DNA of 64,000 nt, from positions 2,299,001 through 2,363,000 of the forward strand of contig NZ_VISI01000002.1 of assembly GCF_007827365.1 (NCBI RefSeq). Direction: 5' to 3'. Positions 55,289 to 64,000 of this stretch are shown in pieces. This DNA comes from Olleya sp. Hel_I_94. Lineage in GTDB: Bacteria > Bacteroidota > Bacteroidia > Flavobacteriales > Flavobacteriaceae. Below the pieces are notes generated by a model, which saw only the letters and a list, made by a program, of their open reading frames with translations, made no database searches and was not told the DNA's origin. The first letter of the stretch is position 1, and every line of letters starts with the position of its first letter. Position numbers and translations under genes: made by a program.

Positions 55289-56335
55289 ATGAAGAAAGAA
55301 GAAAATATTAGACTAGGAATATCAATAGGAGACCTAAATGGTATTGGAGCCGAAGTGGTTTTAAGAATATTTGAAGATAATAGGATGTTAGATTTTTGTA
55401 CGCCAATTATTTTTGCTTCGATCAAAACCATGAGTTTTGTAAAAAATCACCTAAAATTGGATATTAATTTAAATGGTATCCATAATATAAATCAAGCATT
55501 ACCTGGACGTGTCAATGTTTTAAACTGCTGGAAAGAAAACGTAAACATAAATTTTGGTCAAGAGGATCTTAAAATAGGTGAATACGCAATTAAATCTCTA
55601 GTTCAAGCAACAAAAGCGCTAAAGGATGATTTAATAGATGTATTAGTTACAGCTCCAATTAACAAGCATAATATACAATCGGACACTTTTAAGTTTCCTG
55701 GTCATACAGACTATCTTAACCAAGAGCTAGAAGGTAATAGTTTAATGTTTATGGTAACTCAAGGATTAAGGGTTGGGTTATTAACAGATCACGTACCAGT
55801 AAAAGATATTGCTAATCACATTACCCCTAAACTTATCGAAGAAAAGATTGCGACAGTATATAAATCATTAGTTCAGGACTTTAAAATTAGTAAACCAAAA
55901 ATTGCTGTTTTAGGCATTAATCCACATACAGGTGATAATGGCGTAATTGGAAGTGAAGACGATACCGTTTTAAGACCAACATTACAAAAAATTAAAGCGA
56001 CAGGTAAGCTAGTTTTTGGTCCATATGCAGCTGATAGTTTTTTTGGATCAGACAATTACAAAAATTTTGACGCTATAATTGCATCATATCATGATCAAGG
56101 ATTAATACCATTTAAAACGTTATCTTTTGGTCAAGGTGTAAATTATACCGCAGGATTAAATCGTGTAAGAACATCTCCAGATCATGGAACAGCCTATGAA
56201 ATAGCAGGAAAAGGAACCGCAGATATCAGTTCTTTTAAAGAAGCTATTTTTACAGGAATACAGATTTTTAACAACAGAAAAGAATACGAAGAGCTTACCA
56301 AAAACCCATTAGGATTTTCAAAAAGAAAGATATAA
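55289..56335 (+). CDS. pdxA: 4-hydroxythreonine-4-phosphate dehydrogenase
   Basis: The protein has 348 residues. Markers are the opening ISIGDLNGIGAEVVL, the metal-binding His in KFPGHTDYLNQEL, ASYHDQGLIPFKTL, and the C-terminal signature SPDHGTAYEIAGKG. It oxidises 4-phosphohydroxy-threonine in the DXP-dependent pyridoxal phosphate pathway. It is followed after 72 bp by the yceD-rpmF genes, which have their own -7 element. Confidence 0.96.
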   Translation: MKKEENIRLGISIGDLNGIGAEVVLRIFEDNRMLDFCTPIIFASIKTMSFVKNHLKLDINLNGIHNINQALPGRVNVLNCWKENVNINFGQEDLKIGEYAIKSLVQATKALKDDLIDVLVTAPINKHNIQSDTFKFPGHTDYLNQELEGNSLMFMVTQGLRVGLLTDHVPVKDIANHITPKLIEEKIATVYKSLVQDFKISKPKIAVLGINPHTGDNGVIGSEDDTVLRPTLQKIKATGKLVFGPYAADSFFGSDNYKNFDAIIASYHDQGLIPFKTLSFGQGVNYTAGLNRVRTSPDHGTAYEIAGKGTADISSFKEAIFTGIQIFNNRKEYEELTKNPLGFSKRKI

Positions 56336-56377
56336 ACAAAAAAATGTTTATAAGTCTTTTTAATAAAGAAAATTTTA

Positions 56378-56385
56378 TATATTTG
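56378..56385 (+). promoter_or_regulatory. Candidate -7 element of yceD-rpmF
   Basis: TATATTTG fits the TAnnTTTG consensus 22 bp before the yceD ATG at 56408. No clear -33 element is seen. Confidence 0.45.
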
Positions 56386-56407
56386 CAGGCTCAAAATAGA
56401 TGTGGTA

Positions 56408-56947
56408 ATGAAGCAATTAAAAGAATTTACAATACCATTTGTAGGTTTAAAAATAGGAAAACATCATTTTGATTATAGTATAGATCAAACGTTCTTTAAT
56501 CATTTTGAATATGAAGACTTTAACTCTTGTAATATTAAAGTAGATTTAATTTTAGAAAAAAAATCAACATTATTAGAGTTACATTTTGATATTTCAGGAA
56601 CAGTAAACGTCAATTGTGATGTTACAAACGAACCATTTGACCTGCCAATAACAACAGAATTTGATTTGGTAGTAAAATTTGGAGACGAGTATAATGATGA
56701 GCATATAGACATATTAATCATTCCACATGGAGAATATGAATTAAATGTACAACAATATATATATGAGTCAGTTGTTTTAGCATTACCAAGTAAACGTATA
56801 CATCCAGGTGTGGAAGACGGAACATTAGATTCTGAAATACTTGACAAATTAGATGAACTTAGCCCAAAGCTAAAAGATAAAAAAGAAGACAAAGAGGAAA
56901 CAGACCCTCGTTGGAATACATTAAAAAAACTATTAACGGATAAATAA
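56408..56947 (+). CDS. DUF177 (YceD-like) protein, 23S rRNA accumulation factor family
   Basis: The protein has 179 residues starting at the ATG at 56408 (MKQLKEFTIPFVGLKIGKHH). The open frame begins at a GTG two codons earlier. The YceD fold is recognisable from the cysteine-containing central segment NVNCDVTNEPFDLPI, VQQYIYESVVLALPSKRIHP and a charged C-terminus. YceD/DUF177 proteins are linked to ribosome assembly and almost always sit just before rpmF, as here (9 bp). Confidence 0.9.
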   Translation: MKQLKEFTIPFVGLKIGKHHFDYSIDQTFFNHFEYEDFNSCNIKVDLILEKKSTLLELHFDISGTVNVNCDVTNEPFDLPITTEFDLVVKFGDEYNDEHIDILIIPHGEYELNVQQYIYESVVLALPSKRIHPGVEDGTLDSEILDKLDELSPKLKDKKEDKEETDPRWNTLKKLLTDK

Positions 56948-56956
56948 TAATATAAA

Positions 56957-57157
56957 ATGGCACATCCTAAGAGAAAAATCTCGAAAACAAGAAGAGATAA
57001 GAGAAGAACACATTATAAAGCAGTTGCGCCACAAATTGCAACTTGCCCAACAACAGGTGAAGCTCATTTATACCACAGAGCGCACTGGAGTGAAGGTAAA
57101 CTTTACTACAGAGGTCAAGTTTTAATTGACAACTCAGTTGAAGAAAACGTAGCATAA
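56957..57157 (+). CDS. rpmF: 50S ribosomal protein L32
   Basis: The 66 residues start [20 protein letters not shown], the normal L32 opening. The central region [16 protein letters not shown] keeps only one of the four zinc cysteines, so this is the zinc-independent (C-minus) form. It is followed by an intrinsic terminator, which separates it from fabH. Confidence 0.97.
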   Translation: MAHPKRKISKTRRDKRRTHYKAVAPQIATCPTTGEAHLYHRAHWSEGKLYYRGQVLIDNSVEENVA

Positions 57158-57176
57158 TTACTATGCATGCATATAG

Positions 57177-57205
57177 AAAAACGCTCACTTGTGGGCGTTT
57201 TTTTT
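57177..57205 (+). terminator. Intrinsic terminator after rpmF
   Basis: ACGCTCAC and GTGGGCGT pair, with one G-U, and are followed by a T-run 20 bp past the rpmF stop. Confidence 0.85.
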
Positions 57206-57284
57206 ATGATTTGTTTTTCTTTACGTTAAAAAGCATTTACTTTGCATAGAATTAGTCTAAAAAAGAGTAATTTTATTATAATTA

Positions 57285-57319
57285 AGTCAATATGGGTCAT
57301 TTTAGACCTTTTTTTGACT
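57285..57319 (+). promoter_or_regulatory. Nested terminator-like hairpin ahead of fabH
   Basis: GGTC and GACC (57295-57298, 57305-57308) are followed by T7, and AGTC (57285-57288) can pair with GACT (57316-57319) outside them. A more distant TTAGTC (57252-57257) can compete for GACTAA (57316-57321). This could be an attenuator or operator 15 bp before the fabH start. Confidence 0.45.
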
Positions 57320-57333
57320 AAAATAGCTAAAAA

Positions 57334-58329
57334 ATGAGCAAAATCTCTGCTGCAATTACTGCTGTTGGTGCCTATGTACCAGACTATGTTTTGTCTAACA
57401 AGGTACTAGAAACTCTTGTAGACACAAATGATGAATGGATAACATCAAGAACAGGAATAAAAGAGCGTAGAATACTTAAACTAGAAGGCGAAGGGACATC
57501 TTACCTAGCCATTAATGCAGCTAAAGACCTGCTTAAAAAACGCAATCTAGACCCTAAAGAAATAGACTTAGTTATTGTCGCAACTGCAACACCAGATTTA
57601 CCTGTGGCTGCAACAGCGGTTTATACAGCAACCCAAATTGGTGCAACCAATGCATTTGCTTATGATCTGCAAGCAGCGTGTTCTAGCTTTCTTTACGGTT
57701 TGTCCACAGCAACTAGCTATATAGAGTCTGGACGTTATAAAAAAATATTACTTATTGGAGCAGATAAAATGTCGTCTATAATAGATTACACAGATCGCGC
57801 TACATGCATTATTTTTGGAGATGGTGCAGGAGCTGTTTTATTAGAGCCAAATACAGAAGGTCTAGGTTTTCAGGATGAATACCTTAGAAGTGATGGTTCT
57901 GGTAGAGAATTTTTAAAAATTGAAGCAGGTGGATCAATATTACCACCTTCACAGGAAACCATAGACAATAAACAACACTTTGTACACCAAGATGGACGTA
58001 CAGTATTTAAGTTTGCTGTTTCTAATATGGCTGATGTTTGCGAAAAAATAATGGAACGCAACAACCTTAGTCATGATGATGTATCATGGTTGGTGCCACA
58101 CCAAGCTAATATGCGTATTATTGACGCAACAGCTAACAGAATGAGCTTACAAGACGATAAAGTCTTAAAAAACATACACAGATATGGTAATACAACCTCT
58201 GCAACATTACCATTATTATTAAACGATTTTGAATCCAAGCTTAAAAAAGGAGATAACTTAATATTTGCTGCTTTTGGAGGTGGATTTACTTGGGGTTCTA
58301 TTTATTTAAAATGGGCTTACAACTCTTAA
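57334..58329 (+). CDS. fabH: Beta-ketoacyl-ACP synthase III
   Basis: The protein has 331 residues. The catalytic Cys is in LQAACSSFLYGL, the His in VPHQANMRIID and the Asn in YGNTTSATLPLLL. The opening ITAVGAYVPDYVLSN and TNDEWITSRTGIKER are typical. It condenses acyl-CoA with malonyl-ACP to start fatty acid synthesis. The usual rpmF-plsX-fabH order lacks plsX here. accB and accC follow on the same strand (33 and 85 bp), giving a compact initiation module for lipid synthesis. Confidence 0.96.
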   Translation: MSKISAAITAVGAYVPDYVLSNKVLETLVDTNDEWITSRTGIKERRILKLEGEGTSYLAINAAKDLLKKRNLDPKEIDLVIVATATPDLPVAATAVYTATQIGATNAFAYDLQAACSSFLYGLSTATSYIESGRYKKILLIGADKMSSIIDYTDRATCIIFGDGAGAVLLEPNTEGLGFQDEYLRSDGSGREFLKIEAGGSILPPSQETIDNKQHFVHQDGRTVFKFAVSNMADVCEKIMERNNLSHDDVSWLVPHQANMRIIDATANRMSLQDDKVLKNIHRYGNTTSATLPLLLNDFESKLKKGDNLIFAAFGGGFTWGSIYLKWAYNS

Positions 58330-58362
58330 ACTAACTAAAATAAAGATTAATAACTTATAATT

Positions 58363-58842
58363 ATGGATTTAAAAGACATTCAAAACTTAATTAAATTTGT
58401 TGCTAAATCAGGAGCAAGTGAAGTTAAATTAGAAACTGACGATGTAAAAATCACGATAAAAACGGGATCAGAAACAGAGACAACTTACGTTCAACAAATT
58501 CCTATGCAGGCTCAAATGCCAATGCAGCAAGCAATGCAACAAGCACCAGCAGCACCAGCCTCTACAGAGGCAGCAGCACCTGCAGCTGATGAAAATTCAA
58601 AATATATCACTGTTAAATCTCCTATTATAGGGACTTTTTACAGAAAACCATCTCCTGACAAACCATTATTTGTAGAGGTAGGACAAACAATTGCAGAAGG
58701 TGATGTACTTTGTATTATCGAAGCAATGAAATTATTTAACGAAATAGAATCTGAAGTATCAGGTAAAATCGTTAAAATATTAGTGGACGATTCTTCTCCT
58801 GTAGAGTTTGATCAACCATTATTTTTAGTAGACCCATCTTAA
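58363..58842 (+). CDS. accB: Acetyl-CoA carboxylase biotin carboxyl carrier protein
   Basis: The protein has 159 residues. A short N-terminal domain is joined by a flexible Met/Gln/Ala/Pro linker (about 45-80) to the C-terminal biotinyl domain with the biotin lysine in CIIEAMKLFNEIESE. The phrase VKSPIIGTFYRKPSPDKPLF marks the bacterial thumb-type BCCP. It carries carboxyl-biotin between AccC and the carboxyltransferase. It is followed by accC. Confidence 0.96.
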   Translation: MDLKDIQNLIKFVAKSGASEVKLETDDVKITIKTGSETETTYVQQIPMQAQMPMQQAMQQAPAAPASTEAAAPAADENSKYITVKSPIIGTFYRKPSPDKPLFVEVGQTIAEGDVLCIIEAMKLFNEIESEVSGKIVKILVDDSSPVEFDQPLFLVDPS

Positions 58843-58927
58843 TTTTAGATTATTAGTATTTTTTAGCTACTTATAAAGTAGTATAAAATCGAATAATCAA
58901 ATCGTCTAATTATCTAATTTATACAAG

Positions 58928-60280
58928 ATGTTTAAAAAAGTATTAATTGCCAATAGAGGAGAGATAGCATTACGTGTTATCAGAACCTGTAAAGAAATGG
59001 GCATAAAGACCGTTGCAGTATACTCTACTGCAGATGCTGAGAGTTTACACGTCAAATTTGCTGATGAAGCAGTTTGTATTGGACCTCCATCAAGTAGTGA
59101 GTCTTATTTAAAAATGTCAAATATTATTGCTGCAGCAGAAATTACAAATGCAGATGCCATCCATCCTGGTTATGGATTTTTATCTGAAAATGCTAAGTTT
59201 TCTAAAATCTGTGAAGAACACCAAATTAAATTTATTGGTGCATCTGAAGAGATGATTAACAGAATGGGAGACAAAGCAAACGCTAAAGCAACTATGATTG
59301 CTGCAGGTGTACCTGTAGTACCAGGAAGCGAAGGTGTAATAGCAGACTTTAAAGACTGCCTAAAAGTAGCTAAAGAAACAGGATATCCTGTAATGCTTAA
59401 AGCTTCTGCAGGTGGTGGTGGTAAAGGTATGCGTGCTGTTTGGAAAGAAGAAGATTTGCAAAATGCTTGGGAGTCTGCTCGTGCAGAATCTAAAGCAGCT
59501 TTTGGAAATGATGATATGTACATGGAAAAACTTATTGAAGAGCCACGTCACATCGAAATCCAAATTGTAGGAGATAGCACAGGAAAAGCATGTCACTTAT
59601 CAGAAAGAGATTGCTCTATCCAACGTCGTCACCAAAAGTTAACAGAAGAAGTACCTTCTCCTTTTATGACAACAGCTTTACGTAAAAAAATGGGTGAAGC
59701 AGCTGTAAAAGCAGCAGAATATATTAAATACGAAGGCGCAGGAACAGTAGAGTTTTTAGTAGATAAGCATAGAAATTTCTACTTCATGGAAATGAATACG
59801 CGTATCCAAGTAGAGCATCCAATTACAGAGCAAGTTATTGATTTTGACTTAATCCGTGAGCAAATTTTAGTTGCAGCAGGCGTGCCAATTTCTGGAAAAA
59901 ACTATACTCCAAATTTACATTCTATTGAGTGTCGTATAAATGCAGAAGATCCTTTTAACGACTTCCGTCCATCACCAGGAAAAATCACAACATTACATGC
60001 ACCAGGTGGTCATGGTGTTAGACTAGACACGCATGTATATGCAGGTTATAGTATTCCTCCAAATTATGACTCAATGATTGCTAAGTTAATCACAACAGCT
60101 CAAACTAGAGAAGAAGCTATCAATAAAATGAAGCGTGCTTTAGACGAGTTTGTTATAGAGGGAATTAAAACAACCATTCCTTTTCATAGACAATTAATGG
60201 ATCATCCAGATTATTTAGCTGGTAATTATACCACTAAATTTATGGAAGATTTTGTTATAGAAAAGCAAATAGAAGAATAA
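58928..60280 (+). CDS. accC: Biotin carboxylase
   Basis: The 450 residues have the ATP-grasp plan: [20 protein letters not shown], the glycine loop [25 protein letters not shown], and the catalytic [14 protein letters not shown]. It carboxylates the biotin of AccB with bicarbonate and ATP. It ends at a strong intrinsic terminator, closing the fabH-accB-accC unit. Confidence 0.97.
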   Translation: MFKKVLIANRGEIALRVIRTCKEMGIKTVAVYSTADAESLHVKFADEAVCIGPPSSSESYLKMSNIIAAAEITNADAIHPGYGFLSENAKFSKICEEHQIKFIGASEEMINRMGDKANAKATMIAAGVPVVPGSEGVIADFKDCLKVAKETGYPVMLKASAGGGGKGMRAVWKEEDLQNAWESARAESKAAFGNDDMYMEKLIEEPRHIEIQIVGDSTGKACHLSERDCSIQRRHQKLTEEVPSPFMTTALRKKMGEAAVKAAEYIKYEGAGTVEFLVDKHRNFYFMEMNTRIQVEHPITEQVIDFDLIREQILVAAGVPISGKNYTPNLHSIECRINAEDPFNDFRPSPGKITTLHAPGGHGVRLDTHVYAGYSIPPNYDSMIAKLITTAQTREEAINKMKRALDEFVIEGIKTTIPFHRQLMDHPDYLAGNYTTKFMEDFVIEKQIEE

Positions 60281-60288
60281 AACTAAGG

Positions 60289-60320
60289 CTCCGAAATTAA
60301 TTTCGGAGTTTTTTTTTTAT
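60289..60320 (+). terminator. Intrinsic terminator after accC
   Basis: CTCCGAAA and TTTCGGAG form a perfect 8-bp stem with loop TTAA, followed by a long T-run. Confidence 0.94.
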
Positions 60321-60367
60321 GCATATAACAAATAGCTTCAGTATATTTGAATACTAAAGCAATTTAC

Positions 60368-61045
60368 ATGAAAAGTCCTAGTTACCTAAAATACAGTCTT
60401 TTGTTATTGGTGTTTTTTTCAATAACATCTTGTTTTGAAATTATTGAAGAGATTGATCTAAATAATGATGGTACAGGTACAATGACCTTTACACTAAACA
60501 TGAGTAAAAGCAAATCAAAATTAGCTTCAATCATGTTGTTAGACTCTGTTAATGGTTATAAAGTGCCTTCAAAAGCAGATATACAAAAAGGATTAAACGA
60601 TATGGTTTCGGAGCTTAAAAAAGCAGAAGGTATTACTAATATTGTTAAAACAGCAGATTACGAAAATTTTGTGTTTTCAGTAAAATGTGATTTCAATAAA
60701 ATCGATAATATCAATAAGATTACTAACAAAATAACTAGTCAACAAAAAAGTAACGCTGCATCTACTTCTTATCTTTTTGATGATAAAAACGGTGTTTTTA
60801 AAAGAAAATACACCTATTCTTCAGAAGTAAAAAAACAGTATAATAAATTAAAAACCGAGAATAAAAAGGTGTTTAATGATGCGTCTTATACAGTGATTTA
60901 TAGATTTGATAACGAGGTAATCAGTCAAAATAATAAACAAGCTAAAATTTCTAATTCTAAAAAAGCAGTCATGCAACGCGTAAGTGCAATGGATGTGATT
61001 AATGGTACAGGAGATTTTACCACTCATATCCAATTAAAAAAATAA
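60368..61045 (+). CDS. Uncharacterised lipoprotein
   Basis: The protein has 225 residues starting at the ATG at 60368 (MKSPSYLKYSLLLLVFFSIT). The open frame begins seven codons earlier. A lipobox ITSC gives a lipid-modified Cys near residue 23. The mature part is a lysine-, asparagine- and serine-rich beta/alpha domain with LNNDGTGTMTFTLNM, a strand pattern shared by several Bacteroidota lipoproteins, but I know no function. It stands 22 bp ahead of a secreted protein and probably forms an operon with it and the gene that follows. Confidence 0.75.
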   Translation: MKSPSYLKYSLLLLVFFSITSCFEIIEEIDLNNDGTGTMTFTLNMSKSKSKLASIMLLDSVNGYKVPSKADIQKGLNDMVSELKKAEGITNIVKTADYENFVFSVKCDFNKIDNINKITNKITSQQKSNAASTSYLFDDKNGVFKRKYTYSSEVKKQYNKLKTENKKVFNDASYTVIYRFDNEVISQNNKQAKISNSKKAVMQRVSAMDVINGTGDFTTHIQLKK

Positions 61046-61067
61046 TCCTTAAACTAACACCCAACCA

Positions 61068-62957
61068 ATGAAAAAATTATCATGTATAATCATGCTATGT
61101 GCATCTGTATTTTCTTTTGCACAAAATTCAACATCAAAAATCCCAAGTGATGCAGCTGTTGTTGCCACAATAAAAGGAAATAATTTGTTACAATTAATGT
61201 CAATAGATGAGTTAAATAACTCGTTTATGGGAACTGAGATTTTAAAAGAATTATCTAGAAAGCAGACTAAATACAACTCGTTGGAAGATTTTGGTTTTGA
61301 CTTAAATGGCTCTGCTCATTATTTTTTCCAAGCTAATGATAGTATTAATTACAATGCATTTATCGTTCCTTTAAAAAATGTAACTGCTTTTGAAAGTTTT
61401 TTAACAACTCAAAGCAAAAAAGAAATCGCAAACGTTAACGGAATAAGATCGTTTAAAGATCATAATCAAGGCGGTATTGTTTGGGATAGCTCAACATTAA
61501 TTATGGTTGTAGGAAGCACTAACGAGGCGTATTTTCAAAACCCAGAAGTCATGGAGCGTTACGGACTAACAGAAGATGATTACTATGGATACGTAATAGA
61601 TGATGCTGTTGTAACAACTGCAGAGGATTACGATGATGAAGTTATTGAGGCTGAAGAAGCATATGAGGAAGAAATAGAAGAAACGGTTATCGAGTCTACA
61701 GAAAGTGAAGAGGTTTATGAGGACGAGTATATTGAAGAGGAAGCTACTGAGGTTGTGGAATATGATTACAATAATGATACGTCTAACTACCAAATTAAAA
61801 GTGCTATAAATAAAAATTGGGCTTTATTAAAGGCAGAGCAGCTTTTAACGCAACAACCAAATCGTTCTATCTTAAAAAATAAATCATATTTAAGTAGTCT
61901 AGACAGTAAAGCAGAAGCTACATTATGGGTCAATGACTTTGGTCAATTATACTCTAATATGTTAGGGTCTATGTACTACAATCAATTAGTTGGTTTTGAT
62001 TTATCAAGCATGTATGCTAATAATGGATTAACAGCTAAATTGTTTTTAGAAAACGACAAAATGGTACTAAATACAAAGTACACTATGTCTGATCAAATGG
62101 CAGATAGTTATAAAAAAATGACCTCTAGAAAACTTAATAAAAAGTTTTTAGATTATGTAAATGAAGACAGAATGATTGGCTTTATGAGCTACTCTATAGA
62201 CACAGAAGCCATGTTAGAAGAGTATCCTAAATTAATGAAGTCTATGTATAGCAACATGCCATACTACGGAGAAGAAGCTAGTTTGGGTATAGATTTATTT
62301 TCTTTATTATTAGATGAGGAAGCTGTAGGAGAAGTAATTAATGGAGATTTACTATTTTTATTATCAGGTATATCTCAGCAAGAAGTTACCTATACTACTT
62401 ACCAATATAATGACGATTATGAGTATGTTGAAGTTGAAAAAACAAAAACAGAAACAATTCCAGATTTTTTATTAATGGCATCTACGGATGAGCCTAGTAT
62501 GCTTAATAAATTAATCCAATATACTGTAAACAAAGAAATGGCAATTTTTGATAATGGTTATTACACATTTGAAGTCCCAAGAAGCCCACTGGCTATTCAC
62601 TTTGTAATTAAAGACGGAATTGCTTTTTTAGGTACATCTCAAGTAGAAATGAATAAAATCGTCTCAGGTACATTTGATGCTAAAGTAACATCTAAAACTA
62701 AAAAAATGATGTTAGACAATTCTTATTCTGTATTTGTTAGCGCTAAACAATTAGCACAACAACTACCAATAGAAGAGATGGGAATTGACAGAAGTGGTAA
62801 GCTAGAATGGTTTTTAAATACTACAGAGGATGCTTATATCACTGCATCAAAAATTAAAGGAAATACAGTTAATAGCGAAATGGTTGTTGGTGTGCCTCCA
62901 ACCGAAGAAAATGCTTTAAAATATATCTTTAATATCATCGAAAAATTTGCAAAATAA
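61068..62957 (+). CDS. Secreted protein of unknown function (possibly DUF4836-like)
   Basis: The protein has 629 residues. A signal peptide ends near FSFAQ-N (residue 19). The mature start KIPSDAAVVATIKGNNLLQL and the repeated alpha/beta pattern with lines like GSAHYFFQANDSINYNAFIV recall Bacteroidota DUF4836 proteins, but I cannot confirm that. Residues about 180-245 form a very acidic insert (EEIEETVIESTESEEVYEDE). YQYNDDYEYVEVEKTKTE in the second half resembles a segment of the next gene, so the two are probably related. The location is envelope or secreted. Confidence 0.72.
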   Translation: MKKLSCIIMLCASVFSFAQNSTSKIPSDAAVVATIKGNNLLQLMSIDELNNSFMGTEILKELSRKQTKYNSLEDFGFDLNGSAHYFFQANDSINYNAFIVPLKNVTAFESFLTTQSKKEIANVNGIRSFKDHNQGGIVWDSSTLIMVVGSTNEAYFQNPEVMERYGLTEDDYYGYVIDDAVVTTAEDYDDEVIEAEEAYEEEIEETVIESTESEEVYEDEYIEEEATEVVEYDYNNDTSNYQIKSAINKNWALLKAEQLLTQQPNRSILKNKSYLSSLDSKAEATLWVNDFGQLYSNMLGSMYYNQLVGFDLSSMYANNGLTAKLFLENDKMVLNTKYTMSDQMADSYKKMTSRKLNKKFLDYVNEDRMIGFMSYSIDTEAMLEEYPKLMKSMYSNMPYYGEEASLGIDLFSLLLDEEAVGEVINGDLLFLLSGISQQEVTYTTYQYNDDYEYVEVEKTKTETIPDFLLMASTDEPSMLNKLIQYTVNKEMAIFDNGYYTFEVPRSPLAIHFVIKDGIAFLGTSQVEMNKIVSGTFDAKVTSKTKKMMLDNSYSVFVSAKQLAQQLPIEEMGIDRSGKLEWFLNTTEDAYITASKIKGNTVNSEMVVGVPPTEENALKYIFNIIEKFAK

Positions 62958-62963
62958 TTATTA

Positions 62964-64000
62964 ATGAAAATTAAGAAAATATTAAAAAAAGCAGCCATTA
63001 TTATTAGTGTGCTGCTTTTGGCTTTTAAAGGCTTTTTAATGTACCGTAATTACACGTCTTACCAAGATGTGATTCATTATAAGGCCAATCAAATAGTTAA
63101 GGTGAATATAGACGGTATCGCTCAATCACTAGTGTTAAATGCAATAGCAAATCCTTCATTTTATTTAAAATCAAAAAGAGAGAAAGACACTATTTATGAT
63201 GACGATGACAAACAAAAAAAAGGATTCAATATTCCAGCAAACATCTTTTTATACACTGTTAAGGGACAACCTATAACTACAGTTTTTACATCCTTTAAAA
63301 TTTCAGAACAAAACACCTTTAAGGGCTACCTTAAAGCTAATTATAGAGCGGAAGATTTTAAAGATAGCCAAGACTATACTGTTGCAACATTATTTAATAA
63401 TAGTATGATTATAGCATTTAACAAAACACAAGCAGTTTTAGCTTACAACCCAAGTAAAGAAGATGTAAATCAAGTATTTGAAGATATATTGGTAGACCAT
63501 AAAACATTAACAAAGTTAGATGTAAAATGGGAGAAATTACAGGATGCAGATGGACATTTTAACTACCTCACAAAAACAGATCATTTGGCTATTAATTTTC
63601 AATCTGGAAAAGCTGTAATACAAGGTGATTTTGTGTTGCCTGTATTTTTGGATACACCAAAAGTTTATAAAAGCACAAATTTTTCTAAAGATGCTAGTGT
63701 AACATTTAATCTTAATCTACTTTCAACACTAAAGTATGTCAGCTTTAAACACAAAAATCAAGCTGTAGATACAGACAGTTTAGATACATATTATAAAGGT
63801 CATATGGCTCTAGAAATTGCTAAATCGACAACACAATTAGATTCAGTAATAACTTATGAGTATAATGACGATTTTGAAAAAGTAGAAACCTTAACAACGG
63901 TAACAAAACAAGTACCAGAAATTAATTTGCAATTAACATCTGACGCTTCAAAACTTTATAAATATTTAGAAAAAATAGCCATAGTAAAAGATGGTAAATT
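62964..64000 (+). CDS. Membrane-anchored protein related to its neighbour, cut by window edge
   Basis: An ATG at 62964 opens a frame with no stop up to the window end (345 codons seen). The N-terminus MKIKKILKKAAIIISVLLLA is a signal anchor or uncleaved signal. The rest is exported, with TYEYNDDFEKVETLTTVTKQ near the end matching YQYNDDYEYVEVEKTKTE of the previous protein in the same relative setting, including the following strand (PEINLQLTSD versus PDFLLMASTD). It begins 6 bp after its neighbour. The function is unknown. Confidence 0.78.
   Translation, partial: MKIKKILKKAAIIISVLLLAFKGFLMYRNYTSYQDVIHYKANQIVKVNIDGIAQSLVLNAIANPSFYLKSKREKDTIYDDDDKQKKGFNIPANIFLYTVKGQPITTVFTSFKISEQNTFKGYLKANYRAEDFKDSQDYTVATLFNNSMIIAFNKTQAVLAYNPSKEDVNQVFEDILVDHKTLTKLDVKWEKLQDADGHFNYLTKTDHLAINFQSGKAVIQGDFVLPVFLDTPKVYKSTNFSKDASVTFNLNLLSTLKYVSFKHKNQAVDTDSLDTYYKGHMALEIAKSTTQLDSVITYEYNDDFEKVETLTTVTKQVPEINLQLTSDASKLYKYLEKIAIVKDGK

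Overview
The window is AT-rich bacterial chromosome from a member of the Flavobacteriaceae (Bacteroidota), probably marine. The grounds are the protein families (outer-membrane beta-barrel family protein, PID-CTERM-like tail, SulP/Usp pair), the amino-acid gene orders (ilvDBNCA; GNAT-argG-argC-proC-argD-argF'-argB-argE-argH), TAnnTTTG-type -7 promoter elements and weak Shine-Dalgarno sites. The genus cannot be fixed from sequence alone. No phage, insertion sequence, rRNA operon or CRISPR array is visible.

Layout. 1-5440: ion and stress functions (MBL-fold hydrolase cut by the window edge, SulP transporter, tandem universal stress protein, CPA-type antiporter with a TrkA-like tail). 5507-9863: lepA and an outer-membrane receptor-like barrel. 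9916-10968: a lone DUF4238 gene bracketed by short inverted repeats, which looks like an inserted cassette. 11077-20520: housekeeping and envelope genes (GRAM protein, TolB-like and M28 lipoproteins, two small paralogous membrane proteins, a Cys-rich radical SAM enzyme beside an Lgt-like membrane protein, dus, a LolC/E-like permease, rbfA, mce), then a CAT-anticodon tRNA.

22265-29114 is the isoleucine/valine operon ilvDBNCA. 29516-38994 is a nine-gene arginine operon. Between them, in a 401-bp gap, lie two consecutive short reading frames rich in arginine codons. The first ends in five consecutive Arg codons and its stop. The second has CGT CGT CGC near its end and overlaps two mutually exclusive RNA stems. 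I read this as a tandem arginine leader-peptide attenuator, and it is the most interesting signal in the window. The intergenic gaps of the arginine operon are also loaded with REP-like palindromes of several families.

39099-48098 is a nitrogen-assimilation block: gltBD leftward, and porin-PII-amt rightward from a shared 456-bp regulatory region. 48235-52516 is the leucine operon leuACDB (leftward). 52665-60280 holds an unrecognised helical protein, a tiny PID-CTERM-like protein, ribE, pdxA, and the yceD-rpmF-fabH-accB-accC lipid cluster without plsX. 60368-64000 holds a lipoprotein and two secreted, apparently related proteins, the last cut by the window edge.

Several starts were moved from the longest open frame: lepA (7303), dus (17300), rbfA (20035), proC (32690), leuB (49353), the 52665 gene, the 54434 gene, yceD (56408) and the 60368 lipoprotein.
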